From Clostridia bacterium (GTDB lineage Bacteria > Bacillota > Clostridia > Acetivibrionales > DSM-27016), in assembly GCA_026414765.1 (NCBI GenBank), contig JAOAIJ010000019.1:1-64000 (forward strand): 64,000 bases of DNA, read 5' to 3'. The notes under the pieces are model-generated. The model made no database searches. It was not told the DNA's origin and was given only the letters and a program-made list of their open reading frames with translations. Both the position numbers and the translations under genes were made by a program. Numbering within the stretch: position 1 is the first letter of the stretch; each line of letters starts with the position of its first letter. Positions 31,597 to 39,800 of this stretch are shown here, piece by piece.

Positions 31597-31761
31597 ATGA
31601 CTATTGAAGAAAAGAATGAACGAATTGAAGAAATATTAATAAAACTACAAGGACTATATTTTAGGGATTCAGATGTAGGGCTTTGTGGTTGTGAACGTTC
31701 TGAGGTATGGTATTTGGAAAAGGAATTAGAAGCTTTGCAATCTGAGGTTCAACCCAAATAA
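31597..31761 (+). CDS. Small helical protein, 54 aa
   Basis: ATG 31597 follows GTAGGAGGCAAT. The product is helical (EEKNERIEEILIKLQGLYF and EVWYLEKELEALQSE) with a central LCGC; it may be a helical hairpin. The last residues SEVQPK are encoded by a 20-base repeat shared with the next gene. Function unknown. Confidence 0.5.
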   Translation: MTIEEKNERIEEILIKLQGLYFRDSDVGLCGCERSEVWYLEKELEALQSEVQPK

Positions 31762-31762
31762 G
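31743..31762 (+). repeat. 20-base direct repeat at a gene end, copy 1
   Basis: Identical to 31922-31941; encodes EVQPK and the stop of the 54-residue gene. Confidence 0.75.
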
Positions 31763-31787
31763 GGGATATTATATGAGGTAAGGGAAG

Positions 31788-31940
31788 ATGAGGAAAGATA
31801 GAAATATTGAGCCATTAATAAACAACTTACTAAAGTTTTGTGAAGAAAACAACATTGATTTAGATGATGTAGCGGAATTGATAAAGTTTTTGAAGTGGAA
31901 AAATGAACAAGAAAAAACTGTTGAGGTTCAACCCAAATAA
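31788..31940 (+). CDS. Small helical protein, 50 aa
   Basis: ATG 31788 follows GAGGTAAGGGAAG. The helical product (PLINNLLKFCEENNIDLDDVAELIKFLKWKNEQEK) has a helix-turn-helix-like outline and ends with the same VEVQPK as the previous gene. Unrecognised family. Confidence 0.5.
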   Translation: MRKDRNIEPLINNLLKFCEENNIDLDDVAELIKFLKWKNEQEKTVEVQPK

Positions 31941-31941
31941 G
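31922..31941 (+). repeat. 20-base direct repeat at a gene end, copy 2
   Basis: Identical to 31743-31762; encodes EVQPK and the stop of the 50-residue gene. Confidence 0.75.
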
Positions 31942-31958
31942 AAAGGGGAATAGGTGAT

Positions 31959-32246
31959 ATGAGTGAACATAGTCCGTTACCATGGAGAACGTATCCACAT
32001 ATAAACAGTAGACATTATATAATTGATAACTACACAACCGGACTTGTTGCTGCGGATTGTGGGGTAGAAACTAATAAATATTCTAAAGCAAATGCTGAGT
32101 ACATAGTAGAAGCATGTAACAACTATCCAGCTTTAAAACAAGAGAATGATAAACTTAAAGAAGCATTTAAAGAATGTCTTGACGATATTCTAAGCGAAGG
32201 ATACAAAGGATATGAAAAATATAGAGAGTTATTGAAAGGAGAGTAG
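31959..32246 (+). CDS. Common phage accessory protein, 95 aa
   Basis: 95 residues. SPLPWRTYPHINSRHYIIDN, then GLVAADCGV, then the ANAEYIVEACNNYPALKQENDKLKEA segment, is the pattern of a very widespread unnamed family of small phage proteins (found in both Gram-positive and Gram-negative phages). The C-terminus is a coiled coil. AAAGGGGAATAGGTGAT is upstream. The biochemical role of the family is not known to me. Confidence 0.65.
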   Translation: MSEHSPLPWRTYPHINSRHYIIDNYTTGLVAADCGVETNKYSKANAEYIVEACNNYPALKQENDKLKEAFKECLDDILSEGYKGYEKYRELLKGE

Positions 32247-32251
32247 TGTAT

Positions 32252-32431
32252 ATGGATAAAAAGTGTGTAGGTTGCCCGGACCGCTCTAAATCTATAAATG
32301 AGTTTGATTGGTGTTTTTGTTTAAATATAGAAGTAAACAGGAAGTGTGGCAACACAGGTAAAAACTATCCGTCATGTCTCAGGGCTCAATCATATTATTG
32401 TAATAAAGATTATAGAAATGCTGTAGGCTAA
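32252..32431 (+). CDS. Cys-rich small protein, 59 aa
   Basis: ATG 32252 with AAAGGAGAGTAGTGT upstream (an in-frame GTG at 32246 is less likely). The product has seven cysteines (KCVGCPDR, WCFCLN, RKCGN, SCLRA, YYCNK), a small metal-binding or disulphide-rich layout. It ends converging with a minus-strand frame at 32428. Function unknown. Confidence 0.5.
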   Translation: MDKKCVGCPDRSKSINEFDWCFCLNIEVNRKCGNTGKNYPSCLRAQSYYCNKDYRNAVG

Positions 32432-32604
32432 AACGTTTTCATTCTTATCTGCTCATATCCAGGTTTCAGATCACACATATCTATACGTTTATCTACTTTA
32501 TCTAAACCATGATAATAATATAATGTTACTATACAATACCCGGTATATACATAGCGTATAATACCGGTATATTTTTTGTATATTATTGGGTCGCCTGGTT
32601 TTAT
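32428..32604 (-). CDS. Possible 58-aa protein with ATA in place of ATG
   Basis: On the minus strand a frame of 58 codons (IKPGDPIIYKKYTGIIRYVY at its start, ending EQIRMKTF) begins with ATA at 32604-32602, five bases after a good GAGGTG ribosome binding site at 32615-32610. The sequence looks protein-like (a KOW/SH3-like PGDPIIYKK-YTG opening). Either a rare ATA/ATT start or an ATG changed to ATA that silenced the gene. Overlaps the previous gene's end by four bases. Confidence 0.4.
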   Translation of the reverse strand: MKPGDPIIYKKYTGIIRYVYTGYCIVTLYYYHGLDKVDKRIDMCDLKPGYEQIRMKTF

Positions 32605-32660
32605 AATATCACCTCAATATGCAAATTCTATGAAAAAAAGCGTCGGTTTATTTTGCCTAA

Positions 32661-32699
32661 GAAAATAATAAAACCGCCTGCGCCTACGCACAAGCGGTT
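32661..32699 (-). terminator. Terminator of the tRNA-Arg gene
   Basis: On the minus strand AACCGC pairs with GCGGTT (32699-32694 with 32677-32672) and inner TGCG with CGCA; a T-rich tract follows. It lies within the phage side of the junction. Confidence 0.7.
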
Positions 32700-32705
32700 A
32701 TTATC

Positions 32706-32782
32706 TGGTGTACCCAAGAGGATTCGAACCTCCGGCCTGCGGTTTAGGAAACCGACGCTCTATCCTGCTGAGCTATGGGTAC
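32706..32782 (-). tRNA. tRNA-Arg (anticodon CCT), prophage attachment site
   Basis: The minus strand folds as a cloverleaf: acceptor GTACCCA with TGGGTAC, D-arm GCTCAGCAGGATAGAGC, anticodon loop TTCCTAA with anticodon CCT, T-arm GGAGGTTCGAATCCTC, and an encoded CCA. The tRNA is complete and its 3' end faces the prophage, so the phage presumably restored the 3' part on integration. The attachment core would be within the T-arm and acceptor; the other copy lies outside the window. Confidence 0.85.
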
Positions 32783-32957
32783 ATATAGCCACTAAAAAGC
32801 GGCGACTATTAGTATACTAAAAAAAGCTATACTTTTCAAGAGGAATTTTTTTCAATTTATTATATGCCTAATTACCTATTTATTCATATACCTATTCTGC
32901 CGATATTCTATAATAAATAGAGCCCATATATTCACTATGCTTCCCGGGGGAATATTA

Positions 32958-35306
32958 ATGATAAAGAGAATAAGTAATAATTTATTGATATACACGTTAA
33001 TAATAGCTATGATGGCGGTTATTTTTCCTGTGGGGGGGATATCGGCGGCAGCGGCGCCTTCTGCTCTTACACTGACTATTGTAGACGGCAGACAGATCAA
33101 ATTGACCTGGATCGATACTCTAAGTAATGAGACAGGCTATAGAATAGACAGGAAAGCCGATAACGGTACATTTACCGAGGTGGGTTCTACTTTTGCAAAC
33201 AGCAGGGAGTGGAATGATTACAATGCATCTGCGGGAGTGACTTATACGTACAGGGTAAGGTCTATTGACTCCTCGGGCAATTCTACAATACATACAGATG
33301 AGGTATCTGTAACTACTTCTATTATCGACAGGCCCGCTACATTGACGGTTACAGCAGTATCTTCATCACAGATTGACTTGACCTGGACATATCCGGGATC
33401 CAGAAGTTTTGACACAGTTGTAGAAAGAAGTCTGACAGGAGGAACAAACGGCTCCTGGCATGCTATTGCCACATTGCCGGCAGGAACCAACAATTACAGT
33501 GATAAAGGGCTAGGGACAAACATACAGTATTGGTACAGGATAAAAGCTGTATATAATTCAAATATTTTTTCAGCCTATTGTCCCTATGAATCAGGAAGCT
33601 GGGTATTTACAAAGCTGAATGCACCTATTGATATTTACGGCTATGCCGCATCATCGACACAGATTTTTCTATCATGGAAAGATACTTCAGACAGAACACT
33701 TTATTTTGATATAGAAAGAAAGGATGGGGAAGACGGAGAATTCCGGGTTGTAGGCACTGCAAGACAGGGCGCTGTCTCATGGGTTGATTCGGGATTGACT
33801 ACAAATAATACATATACATATAGAATCAGGGCTAAAAGTCCTGTTGCTATACCGGTTTTAAACTACTCCAATTATACAGAGGAAATCACAGTCAAATGTG
33901 TATACCTGATGGAACCGACCTACCTGACGGCAGTAGCTTCATCAAACTTTGAGGTGCAGCTTGAGTGGAAGGATAACTCAAACAACGAAACCGAATTTGA
34001 AATATGGAGGAAGGCAGGAACGGAGGCAAAGTGGGAAAAGTATGCTTCTGTTGACCGTAACGTAACAAGCTATACGGATAGCAACGTTTCTTCAGATTTG
34101 TCATATAGCTATAAAGTCAGGGGACACATGCTTTATAATGATGCTTACTCCGCTTTTACAAACGAGGCAGGTGTATGGACGGTACAGCTTAATCCGCCTA
34201 CAGGCTTACAGGCTTTAGTTTCTACGGGCGGGGAGATAAAACTTATATGGGAGGATAACTCAAGAAATGAGACAGGTTTTGCTGTCGAAAGAAAAGCCGG
34301 TATAGACGGGAAATGGATAGAAATAGCTTTTCTTCCCTCGAACACCAGCAGTTATACCGATAAGAACCTGAGTAATACAGAACAATACTTTTATAGGGTG
34401 AAAGTATATGAAAGCACATATTACAAATCTTTCACCTATAGTGAAGAAATACAGGCTTCTGCAAAGCTGCCGGCTTCACCGTCGGATGTTTCGGCAAAAG
34501 CCATATCTTCCAGCAATATAAAGATAAGCTGGAAGGATAACTATAATGATGAACTGGGTTTCAGAATAGAAAGAAGGCCCGGAAACTCATGGACTTACGA
34601 GGAGGTCGGACAGGCGCTCCCAAATACCGCCTCCTACCTGGACAGTGGACTGGCACCTGGTACGGGGTATTATTACAGAGTTTGTATGTTTGATAATTCG
34701 GGGGACTCGGCTTATAGTAAGGAAGTGTATGTCAGCACTCTCAAAGGTGTTTCATTTAAGGATGTTCCGGCTGCATACTGGGCAAAGAGCGAAATAGAAA
34801 ATCTTGCAAGCAGAGGAGTTTTCAAAGCTAAATCAGGAGGCTATTTTAAGCCGAATGAAAAGATAACAAGGGGAGAATTTGCATATATACTGGTAAAGGC
34901 CTTAAAACTGAATAAAACAGTAGCAGGCTCATTTGCCGATGTTACTTCAAAACATACATACTATAAAGAAATTATGATTGCAGATAAAATGGGTATTATC
35001 ACAAAAAGTAAAAACAACTGTTTCTATCCTGAGAGAGCTGTAACAAGACAGGATATGGCAGTGTTTGTTTCAAGGGCACTAAAAGCAATCGATAAACCTT
35101 TACGTGAGTTTGATTTGTCAATACTTGATGGATTTACAGACAAAAAGTATGTATCCGCCGGTGTTATAAATAATATTGCCTCCATGTTTGGTGAAGGTGT
35201 AATGACGGGGAAAACAAAGAGCGGGAAAAAGGTGATTGCTCCCTGGGATACTGTAACCAGAGCGGATGCGGCGGTGGTCATATACAAGATCATAGACAGA
35301 GAATAA
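32958..35306 (+). CDS. Cell-surface protein with six FnIII repeats and three SLH domains
   Basis: 782 residues from ATG 32958 (CGGGGG upstream; an in-frame ATG at 32937 is weaker). A signal peptide (about 1-32, ending GGISAAAA) is followed by six fibronectin type III domains of about 95 residues, each with a W-x-D type core (KLTWID, DLTWTY, FLSWKD, QLEWKD, KLIWED, KISWKD), and then three SLH motifs (FKDVPAAYWAKSEIENL; FADVTSKHTYYKEI; a third with FTDKKYVSAGVINNI). SLH domains anchor it to pyruvylated wall polysaccharide. No enzyme domain is seen; adhesion or scaffold role is likely. Confidence 0.9.
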   Translation: MIKRISNNLLIYTLIIAMMAVIFPVGGISAAAAPSALTLTIVDGRQIKLTWIDTLSNETGYRIDRKADNGTFTEVGSTFANSREWNDYNASAGVTYTYRVRSIDSSGNSTIHTDEVSVTTSIIDRPATLTVTAVSSSQIDLTWTYPGSRSFDTVVERSLTGGTNGSWHAIATLPAGTNNYSDKGLGTNIQYWYRIKAVYNSNIFSAYCPYESGSWVFTKLNAPIDIYGYAASSTQIFLSWKDTSDRTLYFDIERKDGEDGEFRVVGTARQGAVSWVDSGLTTNNTYTYRIRAKSPVAIPVLNYSNYTEEITVKCVYLMEPTYLTAVASSNFEVQLEWKDNSNNETEFEIWRKAGTEAKWEKYASVDRNVTSYTDSNVSSDLSYSYKVRGHMLYNDAYSAFTNEAGVWTVQLNPPTGLQALVSTGGEIKLIWEDNSRNETGFAVERKAGIDGKWIEIAFLPSNTSSYTDKNLSNTEQYFYRVKVYESTYYKSFTYSEEIQASAKLPASPSDVSAKAISSSNIKISWKDNYNDELGFRIERRPGNSWTYEEVGQALPNTASYLDSGLAPGTGYYYRVCMFDNSGDSAYSKEVYVSTLKGVSFKDVPAAYWAKSEIENLASRGVFKAKSGGYFKPNEKITRGEFAYILVKALKLNKTVAGSFADVTSKHTYYKEIMIADKMGIITKSKNNCFYPERAVTRQDMAVFVSRALKAIDKPLREFDLSILDGFTDKKYVSAGVINNIASMFGEGVMTGKTKSGKKVIAPWDTVTRADAAVVIYKIIDRE

Positions 35307-35355
35307 AATATGGAGTCAGATACAGAGAGTGTTTTTAGTCCGGCTCAATTGGGTA

Positions 35356-35997
35356 TTACCCTTCTATTTCTAAGAGTACGGCTCTTACGGGGGAGCCATC
35401 AACACCTGTTATCTTTAAAGGGAGACAGGATAGGAAATATTCTCCCTCCGGCACATCTTTCAGGAGCAAGCTTTCCATGATACCTATATTATTTCCCAGA
35501 AGTATATGGTGTGCAGGATGATCAGACGAGTCAAACTTATCTATAGCAAGGTAGTCTATGCCTACAGATTTGACTTTTTTACTTACCAGATAGTTTGCTG
35601 CAGACTCATCCAGATATACAAAACCTCTGGCAAATTTGCAGTCTTCAGGTAAATTACTGTTGGCTGTCTTAAAAAGTATTATATCATTTTCATTAATTGC
35701 AAGATTCTCTAAATCTCCAGCAGTGACAGCCTTTCTCGACTTTACCTCAAATACCTTTGCGTTTCCTATATACTTTGAAATATCCAATGAAGCTATATCG
35801 CAGCCTTCATCTATGAAATGGAAGGGTGCATCTATATGTGTACCTGTATGAAGACCCATTTCTATAGATGAAAGATTGCAGACATTGCCGTTTTTTATAA
35901 GGGCTTCCCTTTTTATTGTAACACTCCTGTCACCCGGCCATATGACCATATCCGTGTGTATTCTTCTGGTAATATCTATAACCTTCTTAATTTTCAT
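35356..35997 (-). CDS. Cyclase/kynurenine formamidase-like metal hydrolase
   Basis: 213 residues from ATG 35997. The signature HTGTHIDAPFH (His50, His54, Asp56, His60) is the metal site of the cyclase/KynB family. Conserved DITRRIHTDMVIWPGD opens the protein, and DYLAIDKFDSSDHPAHHILL is the second signature. Length fits single-domain formamidases. Substrate is unknown; no tryptophan-catabolism neighbours are present. A TTG six codons upstream is possible but the ATG is preferred. Confidence 0.85.
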   Translation of the reverse strand: MKIKKVIDITRRIHTDMVIWPGDRSVTIKREALIKNGNVCNLSSIEMGLHTGTHIDAPFHFIDEGCDIASLDISKYIGNAKVFEVKSRKAVTAGDLENLAINENDIILFKTANSNLPEDCKFARGFVYLDESAANYLVSKKVKSVGIDYLAIDKFDSSDHPAHHILLGNNIGIMESLLLKDVPEGEYFLSCLPLKITGVDGSPVRAVLLEIEG

Positions 35998-36229
35998 GGA
36001 AATCAGCCTTTCCAAGTGTTGTTTTCAAATATTTTATCACTTATTGTCAGTACATACTACCCTGGCATTGGAAATGTTACGTGCAATAGGTTATAATAGG
36101 GAAATAATATATTAGTTAGTTTAATATGCTTATAAATGAGGAAAATAAATGCTGAGCATATATCCGGTTGAAAAAAACAGGGAAAGGAATAATAAATACT
36201 ATAACCTGTAGTTTGATAAGGAGAGGATT

Positions 36230-36595
36230 ATGCATAATAAATATTTGGCAGCAGTGTTTTACATACTCATTGGTGTAGTAAGCTTATTTTTATCATTCTT
36301 TGTAGTGTTCAACTTTATGTTTTCCGACAGCGGAAGCACTGGTGAGAGGGTTGCTACATACATAATCGCAGCTGCGGCGTACGGTATCGTTGGTAGTGCG
36401 GGAGGTTTTATAAAGCCCGGGAGTTGGAAGACGGCAAGCATGTTGCTTATACTGCCTGTATTGGTAATCACATTTTTATATTCTGTTAGAGAGATTGAAA
36501 GCGTGGGGCTTAATATCGCGTATCTTATTACAGCTATTGTATTCGCATTTTCAGGAGCCTATATAGGGTCCTGGACAAAGCTTCGGAGAAAATAA
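36230..36595 (+). CDS. Four-helix membrane protein, 121 aa
   Basis: 121 residues with four hydrophobic segments (about 5-28, 42-60, 67-84, 93-112) and a basic end (KLRRK). AAGGAGAGGATT precedes it. The GSAGGFIKPGSWKTAS loop joins helices two and three. No family recognised; it is a small integral membrane protein lying 35 bases before pepF and may be co-transcribed with it. Confidence 0.6.
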   Translation: MHNKYLAAVFYILIGVVSLFLSFFVVFNFMFSDSGSTGERVATYIIAAAAYGIVGSAGGFIKPGSWKTASMLLILPVLVITFLYSVREIESVGLNIAYLITAIVFAFSGAYIGSWTKLRRK

Positions 36596-36630
36596 ATCTA
36601 AAATCAAATACATATAAGGAGGTACAGGAA

Positions 36631-38439
36631 ATGACAGAAAGCAAAGTAAACAAGCTTCCAAAAAGAGAGGAAATTGACAATAGGTATAAATGGAAACTTG
36701 AGGATATCTATGAAAGTATTGAAAAGTGGGAGGAAGATTTCAAAACCGTAAAGCAGCTGTTGGGAAAAGTAGCTGCATTCAGAGGGCATTTGGGTGAAAG
36801 GACGGATAAACTGCTTAGCTGTCTGAGGCTTAGTGATGAGCTTACATCCCTCAGCGACAAGCTTTTTGTATACTCAAGGATGAAAAGAGATGAGAATAAC
36901 ACCGATCCGGCATACCAGGCTTTGACGGAGCGCATATCAGCTCTGGCAACAGAGGTTTATGCGGCTGTCTCTTTCATTGTTCCCGAAATAATATCCATAC
37001 CTGAAAACTCCTTGAAGGAATTTATGGAAAGCAATAATGAACTCAGGATATATAGCCATTTCATAAACGAAGTATTAAGACAAAAGAAACACATCCTCTC
37101 CGAGCGGGAAGAAGAAATCCTGGCGTTATCTGCCGAGGTTGCACATGCTCCCCATGATATATTTACCATGTTTAATAATGCAGATATAAAATTCCCTTTC
37201 ATAAAGGATGAAAACGGTGAAGAAGTAGAGGTGACTAAAGGAAGATACATAAAATTTCTTGAGAGTAAAGACAGAAGAGTGAGGGAGGATGCTTTTCACG
37301 CTATCTACAGTTCTTACAAGAAGAATAATAACACTCTTGCCGCCTCATTGACCAGCAATGTAAAGAAAAACAGATTCTATACCATAGTCAGGAAGTATAA
37401 CTCATCCCTCGAGGCTTCCCTGGATTCAGACAATATCTCTGCAGAGGTATATGACAATCTGATTGAGACTGTCAACAAAAATCTGCATCTTTTACACAGG
37501 TATCTGAGACTGCGTAAGAAGGCTCTGAAATTAGACGAACTTCATATGTACGATCTTTATGTTCCTATAGTAGAAGAGCCAAAATCAAATATCCTGTATG
37601 AAGAGGCTCTTGAGATGGTGGAAAAAGGGCTTCACCCATTGGGGAGCGAGTACATAGGATATTTGAAAAAGGGTCTTACCGAGGGCTGGATAGATGTGTA
37701 CGAAAATGAGGGTAAGACCAGCGGCGCATACTCGTGGGGAGCATATAAAACGCACCCGTATGTACTGCTGAATTATCAGGGTACGATAAACGATGTGTTT
37801 ACTCTTGCCCATGAAATGGGGCATGCTCTCCATTCCTTCTATACTAATAAAACACAGCCTTATATATATTCGGAATATAAGATATTTGTTGCTGAGGTAG
37901 CGTCTACTGTCAATGAATCACTGCTTATGAAGCACCTGCTTGCAAATACTCAGGATAGAAAAGAGAAAGCTTATCTGTTGAATCACTACCTGGAGGAATT
38001 CAGGGGAACAGTATTCAGACAGGTGATGTTTGCTGAGTATGAAAAGATTATCCATGCAAAAGTCGAACAGGGAGAGGCGCTCACTGCCCAGGCTCTGTCT
38101 GCAATTTACAGGGAGCTGAATCTTAAATACTTTGGTAGTGAAGTGACGGTTGATGAGGATATTGATATGGAATGGGCGAGAATACCTCATTTCTATACGA
38201 GCTTCTATGTTTACAAATATGCTACAGGGTTCTCTGCTGCTGCTTCTCTGTCACAGCAGATACTAAATGAAGGGCAGCCCGCTGTAGACAGATATATAAA
38301 ATTCCTCAGCAGCGGCGGTTCCGACTATCCTATCGAACTGCTGAAAAAAGCTGGTGTTGACCTTTCCACACCAAAGCCTGTACAGGACGCTTTAAATGTA
38401 TTCGAAGGCTTGCTTGCAGAGTTGGAACAGCTGCTATAA
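36631..38439 (+). CDS. pepF: Oligoendopeptidase F
   Basis: 602 residues, the usual PepF length (M3 family). The zinc motif HEMGH at His394-His398 sits in TLAHEMGHALHSFY, followed by the third-ligand region EVASTVNESLL. Early conserved parts (RYKWKLEDIYESIEKWEEDF) and AGVDLSTPKPVQDAL at the end agree. It is a cytoplasmic zinc peptidase cleaving peptides of about 7-17 residues. AAGGAGGTACAGGAA is the ribosome binding site. It precedes an M29 aminopeptidase by 53 bases, forming a peptide-degradation pair. Confidence 0.95.
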   Translation: MTESKVNKLPKREEIDNRYKWKLEDIYESIEKWEEDFKTVKQLLGKVAAFRGHLGERTDKLLSCLRLSDELTSLSDKLFVYSRMKRDENNTDPAYQALTERISALATEVYAAVSFIVPEIISIPENSLKEFMESNNELRIYSHFINEVLRQKKHILSEREEEILALSAEVAHAPHDIFTMFNNADIKFPFIKDENGEEVEVTKGRYIKFLESKDRRVREDAFHAIYSSYKKNNNTLAASLTSNVKKNRFYTIVRKYNSSLEASLDSDNISAEVYDNLIETVNKNLHLLHRYLRLRKKALKLDELHMYDLYVPIVEEPKSNILYEEALEMVEKGLHPLGSEYIGYLKKGLTEGWIDVYENEGKTSGAYSWGAYKTHPYVLLNYQGTINDVFTLAHEMGHALHSFYTNKTQPYIYSEYKIFVAEVASTVNESLLMKHLLANTQDRKEKAYLLNHYLEEFRGTVFRQVMFAEYEKIIHAKVEQGEALTAQALSAIYRELNLKYFGSEVTVDEDIDMEWARIPHFYTSFYVYKYATGFSAAASLSQQILNEGQPAVDRYIKFLSSGGSDYPIELLKKAGVDLSTPKPVQDALNVFEGLLAELEQLL

Positions 38440-38492
38440 AACCGTGATAAAATCATACTGGGACTATAAATACTTAAAGGAGATACAGGACC

Positions 38493-39608
38493 ATGAAGGA
38501 CCCGCGAATAGAAAAGCTTGCAGAAAACCTAATAAACTACTCCGTAGAACTGAAGCCCGGGGAGAAGATACTTATTGAGACTATAGGTTTTGAAATACCG
38601 CTTGCAAAAGAACTGATCAGGCAGGCATACAAGGCAGGGGGCGTACCATACCTTACCATAAAGAATCAGGAACTGCTCCGTACGGTCCTGAGTGAAAGTA
38701 CAGAGGAGCAAATCAAGCAGATGGCTGAGTTTGAAATAATCCGGATGAAGGAAATGAAGGCCTATATCGGATTGAGATCCGGTGAAAATGTAAGCGAAAT
38801 GGGGGCGGTGCCTTCTGAAAAAATGAAGCTATATACCCGGCATTATCTGCACCCCCTGCACTCAGAGCAGAGGGTTAAGCACACAAAGTGGTGTATACTG
38901 AGGTATCCGAACCATTCTATGGCTCAGCTTGCAAGCATGGCTACAGATAATTTTGAAGATTTTTATTTTAAAGTGTGCAACCTCGATTACTCAAAAATGT
39001 CAAAAGCTATGGATAACCTTGTATCATTTATGGAAAGAACGGACCGGGTCAAAATCACTGGTAAGGATACGGATCTCTCCTTCTCCATAAAAGGACTTCC
39101 TGCCATTAAATGTGACGGAAAGCTTAATATACCCGATGGGGAGGTATTTACCGCACCTTTGAAAGATTCTGTCAATGGAGTGATATCCTATAATTCGCCG
39201 GCGGTATATCAGGGAGTGACATTTGAAAATATCCGTCTGGAATTCAAAGACGGGAAAATAGTCAAGGCCACAGCTAACGACACTGAAAGGATCAACAAGA
39301 TTTTTGATACCGATGAAGGCGCAAGATATGTGGGAGAGTTTGCAATAGGTGTTAATCCATATATTGAAAGGCCGATGAAGGATACTTTGTTTGATGAAAA
39401 GATCAAGGGAAGCATTCATTTCACTCCCGGGAGCTGTTATGATGAATGTGACAATGGTAACCAATCAGCCATACATTGGGATCTCGTGTTTATACAAAGG
39501 CCAGAGTATGGTGGCGGGGAAATATGGTTTGATGATACATTGATCCGTAAAGACGGGCTATTTGTGCCGGAAGAGTTGAAATGCCTGAATCCGGAAAACT
39601 TAGTTTAA
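38493..39608 (+). CDS. Aminopeptidase, M29 family
   Basis: 371 residues, the size of AmpS/AmpT/PepS-type metalloaminopeptidases. PRIEKLAENLINYSVELKPGEKILIE is the typical N-terminus. The metal-binding C-terminal half has FTAPLKDSVNGV, GVTFENIRLEF and conserved GELAIG-like GEFAIGVNP, a HF-containing IHFTPGSCYDECDNGNQSAIHWD block, and GGGEIWFDD. It probably finishes peptides made by PepF. AAGGAGATACAGGACC precedes it. A strong terminator is at 39669-39703. Confidence 0.9.
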   Translation: MKDPRIEKLAENLINYSVELKPGEKILIETIGFEIPLAKELIRQAYKAGGVPYLTIKNQELLRTVLSESTEEQIKQMAEFEIIRMKEMKAYIGLRSGENVSEMGAVPSEKMKLYTRHYLHPLHSEQRVKHTKWCILRYPNHSMAQLASMATDNFEDFYFKVCNLDYSKMSKAMDNLVSFMERTDRVKITGKDTDLSFSIKGLPAIKCDGKLNIPDGEVFTAPLKDSVNGVISYNSPAVYQGVTFENIRLEFKDGKIVKATANDTERINKIFDTDEGARYVGEFAIGVNPYIERPMKDTLFDEKIKGSIHFTPGSCYDECDNGNQSAIHWDLVFIQRPEYGGGEIWFDDTLIRKDGLFVPEELKCLNPENLV

Positions 39609-39668
39609 ACAGATGATATTTTCTTAATAAATCATATAGGAAAATCCGCCTGTCGCGGACATAAAAGG

Positions 39669-39703
39669 TGAGGGTTGCAAACTATCCGGCAACCCTCATT
39701 TTT
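39669..39703 (+). terminator. Terminator of the peptidase operon
   Basis: A perfect 10-bp stem TGAGGGTTGC/GCAACCCTCA followed by TTTTTG. Confidence 0.85.
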
Positions 39704-39800
39704 GCATCTCAATACAAATATAGTAAAAAAATAGTGGATAAATTGTTGATTATTGCCGATATAATTTACATATTATGTGGATTATTCGGGGGTCTTTATT

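Larger units (their letters stand above)
1..32706. mobile_element. Prophage, podovirus-like, right part (left end outside window)
   Basis: Terminase, portal, scaffold, capsid, connector, ejection, holin and amidase genes run almost continuously on the plus strand and stop at the 3' end of a tRNA-Arg gene, a classic integration site. No tape measure, sheath or tail tube gene is present, while a beta-propeller nozzle-like protein and two long ejection-type proteins are, which points to a short-tailed virion. No integrase is visible; it is presumably left of the window. All structural frames look intact, so the element may be functional, apart from one gene end displaced by a homing endonuclease. 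Confidence 0.9.

Noticed and set aside
32639-32759. 11-base match between the phage edge and the tRNA anticodon arm in inverted orientation
   Set aside because: Short, in the wrong orientation for an attachment core, and likely chance.
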